A DNA stretch of 64,000 nucleotides. It comes from Thalassotalea marina (GTDB taxonomy: Bacteria; Pseudomonadota; Gammaproteobacteria; Enterobacterales; Alteromonadaceae). How positions within the stretch are numbered: position 1 is the stretch's first letter; each line of letters opens with the position of its first letter. Shown one piece after another: positions 45,549 to 54,267 of this stretch. The position numbers and the translations under genes are program-made. The notes below the pieces were generated by a model. The model saw nothing but the letters and a program-made list of their open reading frames with translations, had not been told where the DNA came from and made no database searches. The stretch spans positions 1-64,000 of the forward strand of contig NZ_BNCK01000001.1 in NCBI RefSeq assembly GCF_014656435.1. The letters run 5' to 3'.

Positions 45549-46304
45549 ATGAGTAGTTTTGTTCATCGTTGTTATCGCTTTGCTTGTTTGTTATTGCTTG
45601 TAACACTGACGGCTTGTTCTGCCAAACCTAACCTGAGTGTTAATGCTCAAAAGCCTAGCGTACCATTGCCAAATGAGCAGGGGGCTCAACCCTTGTTATT
45701 TGAATACTCTGATCCTTTTGAAGGCTTTAATCGCCGAGTTTATTATTTTAATGCAAAAGCAGATGAATACGTGGTGCTTCCAGTTGTTAATGGATATAAG
45801 GCGGTTACGCCTGATTTTGTTGAAACTGGCGTGTCTAACTTCTTTAGTAACCTGGGTGAAATCTCTACCTTTATCAATGCTCTGTTACAGTTTAAAGGTA
45901 GTGTTGCGGCAGAAACATTTGGCCGATTTGCACTAAATTCTACGTTGGGATTAGCTGGTTTATTTGATATTGCTACACCGGTTGGTTTAGACAAACAAAA
46001 TGAAGATCTAGGACAAACTCTAGGCTACTGGGGAGTTGGGCCAGGACCTTACTTAGTACTGCCTTTTATTGGGCCTTCTAATGTAAGAGATGGTTTTAGC
46101 AGTGTGGTGGATCTTGTTGCTTATGATGCAGCGGTTAGCGAGCTAGGATTAAAAAATGACGAAGAACTGTTTTTATCGTTTTTAAGAAGTATTAACGCCA
46201 GAAATGAACTCCCTTTTAGATATTATGAATCAGGCTCTGCTTTTGAATATGACCAAATGAAAGTACTGTATATGAAATATCGGGAACTTCAGATTAAACG
46301 TTAA
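45549..46304 (+). CDS. mlaA: MlaA/VacJ outer-membrane lipid-asymmetry lipoprotein
   Basis: The outer-membrane donut of the Mla pathway, which removes phospholipids from the outer leaflet. The 251-aa protein has a signal with lipobox LTAC (Cys23), then the family pattern YSDPFEGFNRRVYYFNAKADEYVV, VSNFFSNLGEISTFINALLQ, FGRFALNSTLGLAGLFDIATP and LGYWGVGPGPYLVLPFIGPSNVRDG. The other mla genes are elsewhere, as is common. It follows the lipoprotein-hydrolase gene by one base, and a terminator lies about 100 bases downstream. Confidence 0.95.
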   Translation: MSSFVHRCYRFACLLLLVTLTACSAKPNLSVNAQKPSVPLPNEQGAQPLLFEYSDPFEGFNRRVYYFNAKADEYVVLPVVNGYKAVTPDFVETGVSNFFSNLGEISTFINALLQFKGSVAAETFGRFALNSTLGLAGLFDIATPVGLDKQNEDLGQTLGYWGVGPGPYLVLPFIGPSNVRDGFSSVVDLVAYDAAVSELGLKNDEELFLSFLRSINARNELPFRYYESGSAFEYDQMKVLYMKYRELQIKR

Positions 46305-46404
46305 AAGGGCGTGCTTGCATAGAAAACATGGATGACTAGTTTCAATTGGTCTACCTGCAGAGCAAGGCACTCTTTTTATTAAGGTTAATTTCGTATTTTA
46401 GTTT

Positions 46405-46427
46405 AAGGCTACCTTTGTAGCCTTTTT
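46405..46427 (+). terminator. Terminator of the hydrolase-mlaA unit
   Basis: AAGGCTAC pairs with GTAGCCTT around CTTT and is followed by a T run. It lies 100 bases after the mlaA stop and about 60 bases before plsC. Confidence 0.82.
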
Positions 46428-46489
46428 CTTGGATATTTCTCTAGGAGATCGGGTATAATCGCCGCTCTTTTTAACAGTAGGAAGAATCT

Positions 46490-47203
46490 TTGTTAGCTGT
46501 CATTCGAATTATTTTGATGGCCTTGGCCATTGTTGTGATCACTTTAGGATCAACAGTGATGTGCTTAGTCAGACCATTTCATCGAAATAATGTATTTCAT
46601 ACTGCAAAATGTATGGGATTCGTCGCAAGAATATTAGGTTTACATGTAGAAATTCGTGTGCCTAAAAATTTGGATCCCTATGAGCCTGTTGTTTATATCG
46701 GTAATCACCAAAACAGTTACGATATTTTTACTGTTAGTAATGCGGTACTGCCAAATACGGTAAGTGTTGGCAAAAAAAGCCTTGCTTGGATCCCATTTTT
46801 TGGCCAAATGTATTGGTTAACTGGCAACATCTTAATTGATAGAAATAATAAGAACAAAGCCTCGAATACTATAGCGGCAACTGCTGCACGGATTAAAAAA
46901 CAACGAATCTCGGTGTGGTTGTTCCCTGAAGGCACACGAAGTTATGGTCGTGGTATTTTACCTTTTAAAACAGGTGCTTTTAGAACTGCAGTTCAAGCAC
47001 AAGTGCCAATAGTCCCTGTATTATGTAGCGATACCAGTAAAATAAAGCTCAATCGCTGGAACAATGGCAAGTTCATTATTGAATATATGCCGCCGATTCA
47101 GGTTGAGGATTTAAATATAGATAAGGTGCGTGCTTTAGCTGACAGAACGAGAACGCAAATGGCAGAAAAGTTTGAACAAATTAACCAAGAGGCACAGTCA
47201 TGA
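46490..47203 (+). CDS. plsC: 1-acyl-sn-glycerol-3-phosphate acyltransferase
   Basis: Makes phosphatidic acid from lysophosphatidic acid and an acyl donor at the inner membrane. The 237-aa protein has an N-terminal hydrophobic segment, the catalytic HX4D box NHQNSYD (His73, Asp78), and the FPEGTRS acyl-acceptor motif near residue 145, followed by the VPIVPVLC strand. The start is TTG at 46490 with AGGAAG 7 bases upstream. Its stop overlaps the start of rraB (ATGA), so the two are translationally coupled. Confidence 0.93.
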   Translation: MLAVIRIILMALAIVVITLGSTVMCLVRPFHRNNVFHTAKCMGFVARILGLHVEIRVPKNLDPYEPVVYIGNHQNSYDIFTVSNAVLPNTVSVGKKSLAWIPFFGQMYWLTGNILIDRNNKNKASNTIAATAARIKKQRISVWLFPEGTRSYGRGILPFKTGAFRTAVQAQVPIVPVLCSDTSKIKLNRWNNGKFIIEYMPPIQVEDLNIDKVRALADRTRTQMAEKFEQINQEAQS

Positions 47204-47550
47204 TTGAACAAGAATTACTTGAATGGTTTACCCATACCGACGAATTAATTGATGCCTTAATTGAAGATGGCACTAATGAAGAAGTGCATCATACGATAGA
47301 ACATCATTTTTCCAGTGTTGATTTTGATATGCTAGAAAAAGCCGCCATTGCTGCGTTCAAAATGGGCTATGATGTTGAAGAGCCAGAAGAAGCTGAACTA
47401 GAAGATGGCAGCAAAGTATTTGCGTTTGATATCATAACCGAACAACCTCTCGAGCCTGAAATTATCAAAGATGAGACAAAACTGATGTTTGATATGGCTA
47501 AGCAACATGGCGTTGAGTATGATGGTTGGGGAACATATTTCGAAGAATAA
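47200..47550 (+). CDS. rraB: Ribonuclease E inhibitor RraB
   Basis: A 116-aa acidic protein that lowers RNase E activity by binding its C-terminal scaffold. The sequence follows E. coli RraB closely: ALIEDGTNEEVHHTIEHHFSS, LEKAAIAAFKMGYDVEEPEE and the C-terminal EYDGWGTYFEE. It is shorter than the E. coli protein (138 aa) because it lacks the long acidic tail. It overlaps the end of plsC by 4 bases, and a small membrane protein gene follows 17 bases later. A more distant family member lies at 19433-19756. Confidence 0.93.
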   Translation: MIEQELLEWFTHTDELIDALIEDGTNEEVHHTIEHHFSSVDFDMLEKAAIAAFKMGYDVEEPEEAELEDGSKVFAFDIITEQPLEPEIIKDETKLMFDMAKQHGVEYDGWGTYFEE

Positions 47551-47567
47551 TAAAAAAGGAAAAAATT

Positions 47568-47729
47568 ATGGAATGGTTAGATAAGCTATTAAATCCTGCA
47601 GTGTTACCCCTGCTAATTCCTATTGTTGCGATAATTGGTGCATTTGCAATCGCGGGATTAAAAGCACACCATAGACATCAAGAACGTATTGAACGAATAA
47701 AAAACGGATTAGATCCAGACGCAAAATAG
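47568..47729 (+). CDS. Small single-span membrane protein (53 aa)
   Basis: A short protein with one membrane helix (VLPLLIPIVAIIGAFAIAGL) after a brief amphipathic N-terminus, then a charged tail (HHRHQERIERIKNGLDPDAK). The tail resembles that of DUF6249-like small membrane proteins that end in an ER-I-x-KG motif. ATG 47568 has AGGA 7 bases upstream and is preferred over a frame from 47526 inside rraB. It is the last gene of the plsC-rraB unit; the stop codon lies in the terminator stem. Function is unknown. Confidence 0.72.
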   Translation: MEWLDKLLNPAVLPLLIPIVAIIGAFAIAGLKAHHRHQERIERIKNGLDPDAK

Positions 47730-47751
47730 CCTGTTAACAGGCTATTTTTTA
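47726..47751. terminator. Terminator of the plsC-rraB unit, overlapping the small gene's stop
   Basis: ATAGCCTG pairs with CAGGCTAT around TTAA, followed by T residues. The stem includes the TAG stop of the small membrane protein gene and reaches the end of the converging regulator gene, so it may serve both. Confidence 0.82.
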
Positions 47752-48771
47752 TTGTGCATTAATATCAGCAGTTGAATCCCTAACAATTAACTGCGGGACA
47801 AATTGCGGCATTGGAAGTTTAGCCGTTTGTTTTCTCGCCTTTGCGATTAACAAGTTTGCTGCATCTTCTGCAATTTTTACGTTTGGCTGATTTGCCGTGG
47901 TAAGCCTTGGCCAAGTTTGTCTCGAGAAGGGACTGTTTTCAAATCCGGTAATAGAAAGATGAGTTGGAATATCAACGCCCATTAGCCGCGCAGCAAATAA
48001 TGCCCCTGCTGCAATTTCATCGTTACAAGAAAATATTGCTGTTGGTTTTTTATCAGCAGACAATAATTGTTTGGCACTTTGCACACCTGATTCAAAAGAA
48101 TATTCGCCATGTACAATTAACGACTCATCAAGTGAGATATCGTTATCATGCAGTGCTTGTTTAAATCCTCTCATACGCTCTACGGTTGACATGTGCTCGG
48201 CACCACCAGCAATAAAACCAATATCTTTGTGACCCAAATCGATTAAATGCTGTGTAATATTAAAAGCGGCTTCACGGTCATTGACCATAACACATGGCGC
48301 TAGGTTGTCAGGCAAACTGCTACCTGAGATAATTCTGACAACTTCTACTTCAAGATCTAATAAATGTTGCACAAATTCAGGTCGTTCGGAAAATGGAGGG
48401 GTCAACACTAATCCTGCAATGCGCGAATGTTTAATCATGTTGGTGATTTCTTCAAGCAGGTTTTCAGATTTAGCTTGGCAAGGGTGTATAACCAATTCAA
48501 ACCCTTGTTTTTTACATGCTGACAATATACCGTTTTGCATATCAATGACGTAATAAGCATTTGGATTATCGTAAATAAAAGCAATACTAAATGCTTTGGT
48601 ACCGGCTAAATTTCTCGCGGCCAAGTTAGGTTGATAATTTAATGATTTTACCGCAGCCATTACTTTATCTCTTGTCGGCTGGCGAACAGACGGTTCGTTA
48701 TTCATCACCCTCGACACGGTTTTTATAGATACGCCTGCTTCTTTAGCAACGTCTGTAATGGTAGCTTTCAT
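47749..48771 (-). CDS. nagR: LacI-family regulator, probable NagR of GlcNAc utilisation
   Basis: A 340-aa repressor with the LacI helix-turn-helix at residues 2-45 (ITDVAKEAGVSIKTVSRVMNNEPSVRQPTRDKV), the minor-groove hinge helix (LNYQPNLAARNLAGTK) and a periplasmic-binding-protein-like sugar domain. Its neighbourhood and the shared palindromes near the GlcNAc genes make it a likely NagR, as described for Shewanella; the ligand would be a GlcNAc derivative. One operator copy lies 161 bases upstream of its start, consistent with autoregulation. It diverges from the TonB-dependent receptor gene. Confidence 0.85.
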   Translation of the reverse strand: MKATITDVAKEAGVSIKTVSRVMNNEPSVRQPTRDKVMAAVKSLNYQPNLAARNLAGTKAFSIAFIYDNPNAYYVIDMQNGILSACKKQGFELVIHPCQAKSENLLEEITNMIKHSRIAGLVLTPPFSERPEFVQHLLDLEVEVVRIISGSSLPDNLAPCVMVNDREAAFNITQHLIDLGHKDIGFIAGGAEHMSTVERMRGFKQALHDNDISLDESLIVHGEYSFESGVQSAKQLLSADKKPTAIFSCNDEIAAGALFAARLMGVDIPTHLSITGFENSPFSRQTWPRLTTANQPNVKIAEDAANLLIAKARKQTAKLPMPQFVPQLIVRDSTADINAQ

Positions 48772-48932
48772 TGATGCGCACGGCCTTATATTCTTACGTA
48801 ATAATTTTTGTATTTATTTTAAGGGGCATAAGAATATGAATTATTGTAGCGAGCGGCAAGGCTTACTAATGATAAATGTCAAAATTTCTTCTTAACTCCC
48901 TGAATTTGCAGCCAAAGCACTACAAATTTCGT

Positions 48933-48946
48933 TGACAGCGTTGTCA
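48933..48946. promoter_or_regulatory. NagR-type operator 1 (regulator side)
   Basis: TGACAGCGTTGTCA, an inverted repeat TGACA-N4-TGTCA, lies 161 bases upstream of the nagR start codon and over 500 bases from the receptor gene, so autoregulation is the likely role. Confidence 0.7.
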
Positions 48947-49364
48947 TTTTTTGCTGTGACTGTGCCTGCAACTAGTCTTACGTTATGCAAGCAGCAGAAA
49001 ACTGTCAAGGAGATTGTTTTTAATAAATGTATAGTTTGCTTATTAAGTATTTCTTTAGTTTGGCCGGTTAAATTTTGATAACCATGTGAGTGATATGTAT
49101 ACAAAATGAGATTGCTGAACAATCAACTTTATGATCTTTTAATATTTATATTCGGTTTTTTATTCACTTTTTGTGGGTAATTTGTATTTTTATTCAGGTA
49201 TACCTTATAACTAAGCGGTTTTTAGTGGTGATCCTTTCTTAGGTGTGCAATTTTTTTACAAATTAAATTCCTTTTTATTCAATGATATAAAATGATCATA
49301 TTGATAAAATGTCGATCAAGTATAGCCATAGATTCATTTTTTGTGTATGGTTTGCTCTAACCTA

Positions 49365-49378
49365 TGACAACGCTGTCA
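49365..49378. promoter_or_regulatory. NagR-type operator 2 (receptor side)
   Basis: TGACAACGCTGTCA lies about 86 bases before the TonB-dependent receptor ATG. Its centre is 24 bp from that of operator 3, about two helical turns, so two dimers could bind on the same face. Confidence 0.8.
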
Positions 49379-49385
49379 TCAAAAC

Positions 49386-49405
49386 AAAAGACAGCGCTGT
49401 CTTTT
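49386..49405. promoter_or_regulatory. NagR-type operator 3, perfect 20-bp palindrome
   Basis: AAAAGACAGCGCTGTCTTTT is a perfect palindrome and the most symmetric copy in the window. It lies 58 bases before the receptor ATG. It has AGACA in place of the TGACA of the other copies. Confidence 0.82.
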
Positions 49406-49463
49406 AAAAGGGTTACATAAACATAACTAAACATATTTAAAAAACGTGTGTAAGGGAAAGTCG

Positions 49464-52400
49464 ATGTCATCTAAAACATTTAAAAAAGGCGTCTTGGCGA
49501 GCACAATCGCTATGGTCCTTGCTGGTGGTGCAACACCACTTGCAATGGCTAATGACGGCGCAGATAAAGACGTAGAAGTAATTGAAGTAACGGGTATCCG
49601 TGGTTCAACTAAAGCAAGTATTAACGCAAAACGTTTTGCTAGCTCACAAGTTGACGGTATCGCAGCAGAAGATATTGGTAAGTTACCAGACGTAACAATT
49701 ACTGATTCACTTCAGCGTATTACCGGTGTTCAAATTGAGCGTGTTGCTGGTGAAGGTGGTGCAATTCAAATTCGCGGTTTACCTCAAATTGATACAACAA
49801 TGAACGGTGAAACCTTCTTATCTGCAACAACAATTGATACTTCTGGTGCTGATTTAGGTGATTTACCAGCGCAGTTATTCAGTGGCGTAGATGTTTATAA
49901 GTCTGCAACATCAAAAAATGTAGCGCAAGGTATTGCTGGTGCAATTGATCTTAAAACTCGTCGCCCATTCGCTATGGAAGAGGGTTGGCAGTTTGCTGGT
50001 GGTGCAGAAGCGACTCGTGGTTCGATCACTGAAGAAACTGATCCTACACTTCACGGTTTAGCAAGCTACAACGCTGGTAACTGGGGCTTTTTAGTTTCAG
50101 CAGTGACACAGGAAGTTACTCTAGCAACTGACTACAATGGCCACAACGATACGTCGGAAAATGGTGGTTTAGGTTGGACATCAAACAACTTCGCATGGAG
50201 TACACCTGCTGAAGGTGCTGAATACCGTAATATCGTTCCACACGGTTTTACTGCATTTAATAAAACAGAAGAGCGTGAGCGTGATGCAATTCAAGCATCT
50301 TTCCAAGCTGATTTGGGTGAAGGTTTCACGTTAACAGCTGATTATTTTTACACGCAACAAGATCGCTTTAACGCGCGTTCAGGTTTTAACAACAACAACC
50401 GTTGGCAAACATTTGCTCAGTATGCATTTGCAACTAACTATACTGGTGATTCGTTTAAAGATGCAGATGGAAATGAATGGCGTGGTGTAGATGCATTTAA
50501 GATGCGTCCATATCGTTTACAAACATTTACTCAAGTAAATGTTAACGAAGAAAAATCTAGAAACTTTAACCTTCAATTAGATTACGACAATGGTGGTAAC
50601 CTAACTGGTCAAGTGCGTTTTACTGACGCAAATGCGACGGCAAGAATGCGCCACGCATACGGTGAAGGCGACATCATGAGTACTGACCGTGGTGCTCTTG
50701 TAACAGGCCCTGGTGGATTTACTTCTTCTGCATATTGTAATGATAGCAATACAATCGTAGGTCAAAATGGCGGTTGTTTCGGAGACTTCTCTCAAGGTAT
50801 CGAAGATAAAGACTTCTTCCTAACGCATGACGCAAGTGGTGAACATCCGACATTTGGTGGTTTTGATACTATTGTTAGTGGCGGTCAAGGCGAAATGTCT
50901 GTTGCTGATTACATGGCGAGCTTAGATTCATACCATATTGGTGCATTTTCATCTGAAGGTAACACTGATGATGAAGCTGATATGCGTACCTTTAGCACAA
51001 AATGGAATTACGCTCTTGAAGATCATGCATTTATTACGAGTGTAGATTTTGGTATTCGTTACTCTCAGCGTGATGTTGATCATGACCAATTTACTTACAC
51101 ATCAGACTTTGGTAACGGTTGTGATATCGCACAATGGAAAGCGGTTGACCAAAACTTAGATCGTGGTCAAGGCCTATTATCAGATAACCCTTGTGTTGGT
51201 GTTGCTGGTGCGGGTGAATACTTAACTGAAGATGCATTTTATGCTGATGGCACTCCAGTAATGGCACCGTTTGATGTAAATGGTGATGGTGAGATTGCAG
51301 ACGATGAAACACGTCAATTAACCGCTGGTGATTGGATGCCATATACACTATTGCCTCCTACACGACTTGATCAACATACGACAGTATCTTGGCAGACAAA
51401 TTTTGGTAATGTAAAAGGTATTCCTGGAATGTGGGTAATTGACCCAAGTAATTTCCGCAATCCTCGTCAATTCCATTTAGATACTTTTGGTAATGTTGCC
51501 CGTACAGAAAATGGTGGCGCAACGTATGATGTAGGTTTAGATGAACTATCTTACTTCTTACAAGCGAACTTTGAATACGGTAAACTAAGCGGTAATGTTG
51601 GCCTTAAAGTTATTGAAACAACACTATTTGTTAAGCAAAACTTAATTGGTGGTAATTTACCTCACTCTGGCTTAGGTCCAGATATCGGTGATGTTGTAAC
51701 TGAACGCACATACAAAGATGAGCTACCATCTTTCAACTTTGCTTACCAATTAACTGATGAGGTAGTATTACGTGCTGCATATTCTGAAAATATGCAAGCC
51801 TTAGATCTAGCTCAATGGGGCGCAGGTAAAGACGTTGGTATGGTGTTCAATAATGATTGTGGCTGTATGCGTGTTCAAACTGTTACACTTAACGGTAACC
51901 CAAGCCTAAACCCATGGCGTTCAGACAACTGGTCATTATCAGCTGAATGGTATGCAGGTGATGCATCAATGGCATTCGTATCAGCGTTTGGTATCGACAT
52001 TGCTGAATTTACTGAAAGTAAAACAGAACTACGTAATGAAGAACCTGATGGTGACGGCGTAATTCGTGGTCCACATCCAACAACATTTACTGCGCAATCT
52101 AAAGGTGGTGAAGTTAGTGGTTTTGAATTGGGTGGTAAAGTTGCACTTAGTGATTTCTTAGGTGAAGACAGCGTTTTAGCTAATGTTGGTTTTGATTTGA
52201 ACTATACATATACAGATTCAAAACAAGAAGCTAAAGATGCCCGCGGTAGCGATTTACCATTTGAAGGAATGTCAAAAGATACATACAACGCAGTTGTTTG
52301 GTATGAAAATGAAACATTCTCAGCTCGTTTAGCTTGGAACTCTCGTAGTCCTCGTTTGATGACATCTGGTAATGCAGGTACAGGCGGCCAATCTCTATAC

Positions 52401-52586
52401 CAAGACGATTATTCGCAACTTGACTTCAATGCCACATACAACTTCAGCGAAGATATTAGCTTCTACATTAACGGTTCTAATATTACAGAAGAATACCAAC
52501 AAACTTTCATCGAGTTTGAAAAGCAAAAAGCTTTCCAAAACGTTTATGAAGCACGTTGGACAGTTGGTACTCGCGTTAAATTTTAA
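49464..52586 (+). CDS. TonB-dependent receptor of the GlcNAc/chitin-oligosaccharide regulon
   Basis: A 1040-aa outer-membrane receptor, probably for chitin oligosaccharide uptake. After a signal peptide (GVLASTIAMVLAGGATPLAMA) come the TonB-box-like DVEVIEVTGIR, the plug (LPDVTITDSLQRITGVQIERVAGEGGAIQIRGL, GVDVYKSATSKNVAQGIAGAIDLKTRRPF) and a barrel ending in WTVGTRVKF. No carboxypeptidase-like N-terminal domain is present, unlike the two receptors at 27982-34540. ATG 49464 with AGGGAAA upstream is chosen over a GTG at 49446. Two NagR-type operators lie upstream, and halogenase-like genes follow, a pairing known from other Alteromonadales and Caulobacter-type receptors. Confidence 0.92.
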   Translation: MSSKTFKKGVLASTIAMVLAGGATPLAMANDGADKDVEVIEVTGIRGSTKASINAKRFASSQVDGIAAEDIGKLPDVTITDSLQRITGVQIERVAGEGGAIQIRGLPQIDTTMNGETFLSATTIDTSGADLGDLPAQLFSGVDVYKSATSKNVAQGIAGAIDLKTRRPFAMEEGWQFAGGAEATRGSITEETDPTLHGLASYNAGNWGFLVSAVTQEVTLATDYNGHNDTSENGGLGWTSNNFAWSTPAEGAEYRNIVPHGFTAFNKTEERERDAIQASFQADLGEGFTLTADYFYTQQDRFNARSGFNNNNRWQTFAQYAFATNYTGDSFKDADGNEWRGVDAFKMRPYRLQTFTQVNVNEEKSRNFNLQLDYDNGGNLTGQVRFTDANATARMRHAYGEGDIMSTDRGALVTGPGGFTSSAYCNDSNTIVGQNGGCFGDFSQGIEDKDFFLTHDASGEHPTFGGFDTIVSGGQGEMSVADYMASLDSYHIGAFSSEGNTDDEADMRTFSTKWNYALEDHAFITSVDFGIRYSQRDVDHDQFTYTSDFGNGCDIAQWKAVDQNLDRGQGLLSDNPCVGVAGAGEYLTEDAFYADGTPVMAPFDVNGDGEIADDETRQLTAGDWMPYTLLPPTRLDQHTTVSWQTNFGNVKGIPGMWVIDPSNFRNPRQFHLDTFGNVARTENGGATYDVGLDELSYFLQANFEYGKLSGNVGLKVIETTLFVKQNLIGGNLPHSGLGPDIGDVVTERTYKDELPSFNFAYQLTDEVVLRAAYSENMQALDLAQWGAGKDVGMVFNNDCGCMRVQTVTLNGNPSLNPWRSDNWSLSAEWYAGDASMAFVSAFGIDIAEFTESKTELRNEEPDGDGVIRGPHPTTFTAQSKGGEVSGFELGGKVALSDFLGEDSVLANVGFDLNYTYTDSKQEAKDARGSDLPFEGMSKDTYNAVVWYENETFSARLAWNSRSPRLMTSGNAGTGGQSLYQDDYSQLDFNATYNFSEDISFYINGSNITEEYQQTFIEFEKQKAFQNVYEARWTVGTRVKF

Positions 52587-52608
52587 TTACAAGAGTTAGC
52601 TAACGAAT

Positions 52609-52633
52609 AAAAGCCGCCTAATGGCGGCTTTTT
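52609..52633 (+). terminator. Terminator of the receptor gene
   Basis: AAAAGCCGCC pairs with GGCGGCTTTT around TAAT and is followed by T residues, 22 bases after the stop. Halogenase gene 1 starts about 80 bases later, so read-through or its own promoter is needed. Confidence 0.85.
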
Positions 52634-52712
52634 ACTTTGTGATAAATCAATACAAAAGTAGAAAGCCTTGTTACCATGGGGGACAGGTTTTGATCGAGTT
52701 GTAAGATCAAAA

Positions 52713-54251
52713 ATGAGTAAGTTGACGAGCGTATCGATGACAAGTTCAAAAGAAAAAATTAATAATATTGTGATAGTGGGTGGTGGAACATCGGGTTGGA
52801 TGACGGCAGCGGCCTTAGCTCATCAAAATCAATCTAAATCTATTCAAATCACACTAATAGAATCTAGCAAAATGGGCACCATTGGCGTTGGCGAAGCAAC
52901 GATTCCTACGCTTAGACGATTCTATCAAAATCTCGGTATGACAGATCTAGAAGTCTTAAAAAATTCTGCTGCAACCTGTAAATTAGGTATCGAGTTTATT
53001 GATTGGCATAAAAAAGACACCAGTTTTATCCATCCTTTTGGTATTTACGGACAAGGTACTCCAGAAGTAGCTTTTCATCATTACTGGCTTAGAGCAAAAA
53101 AAGAAGGTGTGTCGACAGCCTTGGAGCAGTTTTCCTTAGGGGTGCAGTTGGCAAAACATAATAAGTTTATGTTGCCATCAAATAGTCCCGAGAGCCAGCT
53201 TGAGATATTTGATTGGGCTCTACATTTTGATGCTGCCTTGTTTGCACAAATGATGAAGTCAAATGCGTTAAACAACAAGGTTTCTCACGTCGATGGAGAA
53301 ATAAAAGAAGTTTCCGTCGATTCAAATAACAACATTCAGTCGCTAACATTAGCCTGTGGTACAAAAATAGAGGCTGATTTATTTGTCGATTGTTCTGGTT
53401 TCAATTCACTGCTGCTGCAAAAAGCGCAAAAAACGGGCTATGAAGATTGGAGCCAATGGCTATTTTGCGATAGTGCTGTCGCAGTACAAACTGAATTAAC
53501 AAATAACCCATTGGCTCGAACTCAGTCAATTGCTCATCATGCAGGCTGGCAATGGAAAATTCCCTTACAACATCGCCAAGGCAATGGTCATGTGTATTGT
53601 TCGAGGTACATCGATAAGTTGCAAGCGACAGAAACACTATTGAATAATATTGATGGTGCAGTCCTTCACGAGCCAAGACATTTCAATTTTACTCCTGGTC
53701 GAGCAAAAAAAGCGTGGAACCAAAATTGTGTTGCAATAGGACTTTCATCTGGCTTTTTAGAACCACTAGAATCAACCAGCATCGCGTTGGTACAAACGGC
53801 GATCGAAAAGTTAACGTCCCTAATCAATGAAGGTTTTTATAACGACCAAATAATTTCGAAATTTAATGATGCTACGATACAGGAATATGAACGAGTAAGA
53901 GATTTCATCATCTTGCATTACAAGTTAAACCAACGAGAGGACTCAGAGTTTTGGGTAAGTTGCCAACAAATGGCAATACCTGACTCTCTTCAACAAAAAC
54001 TCGATTTTTATCTTCAAACTGGGAACATCCAGCGCTTAAACTGGGAGATCTTTGGAAAAGACAGTTGGTTAGCCATATTAGATGGTTTTGCTGTCTATCC
54101 CGAAGAACATGATCAACGAGCTAACAATATGAAACAACAATACTTATTTGATCATTTAACTTATATGCAGCAACGAATTTCAAACACTGTTGAAAGTGGG
54201 CAAAGCCATGGTGATTTTTTAAAACAACATTGCCGATATACCTATGAATAG
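52713..54251 (+). CDS. Tryptophan halogenase-family flavoprotein 1
   Basis: A 512-aa FAD-dependent halogenase-like protein. It has the FAD-binding VIVGGGTSGWMTAAAL near residue 20, GVGEATIPTLRRF, the catalytic-type Lys90 in ATCKLGIEF, the WQWKIPLQHRQGNG signature (WxWxIP) and SGFLEPLESTSIAL, which holds the catalytic-type Glu. No substrate-specific loop could be assigned. Start choice is uncertain: ATG 52713 is used, and ATG 52737 or TTG 52668 are possible. It follows the receptor gene in the same direction and precedes a second paralogue by 16 bases. Real substrates of receptor-linked members are unknown. Confidence 0.88.
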   Translation: MSKLTSVSMTSSKEKINNIVIVGGGTSGWMTAAALAHQNQSKSIQITLIESSKMGTIGVGEATIPTLRRFYQNLGMTDLEVLKNSAATCKLGIEFIDWHKKDTSFIHPFGIYGQGTPEVAFHHYWLRAKKEGVSTALEQFSLGVQLAKHNKFMLPSNSPESQLEIFDWALHFDAALFAQMMKSNALNNKVSHVDGEIKEVSVDSNNNIQSLTLACGTKIEADLFVDCSGFNSLLLQKAQKTGYEDWSQWLFCDSAVAVQTELTNNPLARTQSIAHHAGWQWKIPLQHRQGNGHVYCSRYIDKLQATETLLNNIDGAVLHEPRHFNFTPGRAKKAWNQNCVAIGLSSGFLEPLESTSIALVQTAIEKLTSLINEGFYNDQIISKFNDATIQEYERVRDFIILHYKLNQREDSEFWVSCQQMAIPDSLQQKLDFYLQTGNIQRLNWEIFGKDSWLAILDGFAVYPEEHDQRANNMKQQYLFDHLTYMQQRISNTVESGQSHGDFLKQHCRYTYE

Positions 54252-54267
54252 TTTGGGATAAGAACAA

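Larger units (their letters stand above)
48772..49463. other. Divergent control region between nagR and the receptor gene
   Basis: 692 bases with no convincing gene. It contains three NagR-type operators: 48933-48946, 49365-49378 and 49386-49405. An open frame on the minus strand at 48892-49122 has no ribosome site or homology signal and covers the first operator; it is not called. The middle 400 bases are AT-rich and show nothing else. Confidence 0.7.

Noticed and set aside
48892-49122. 76-aa minus-strand open frame upstream of nagR
   Set aside because: It covers a NagR-type operator, has no ribosome site and its composition looks non-coding.
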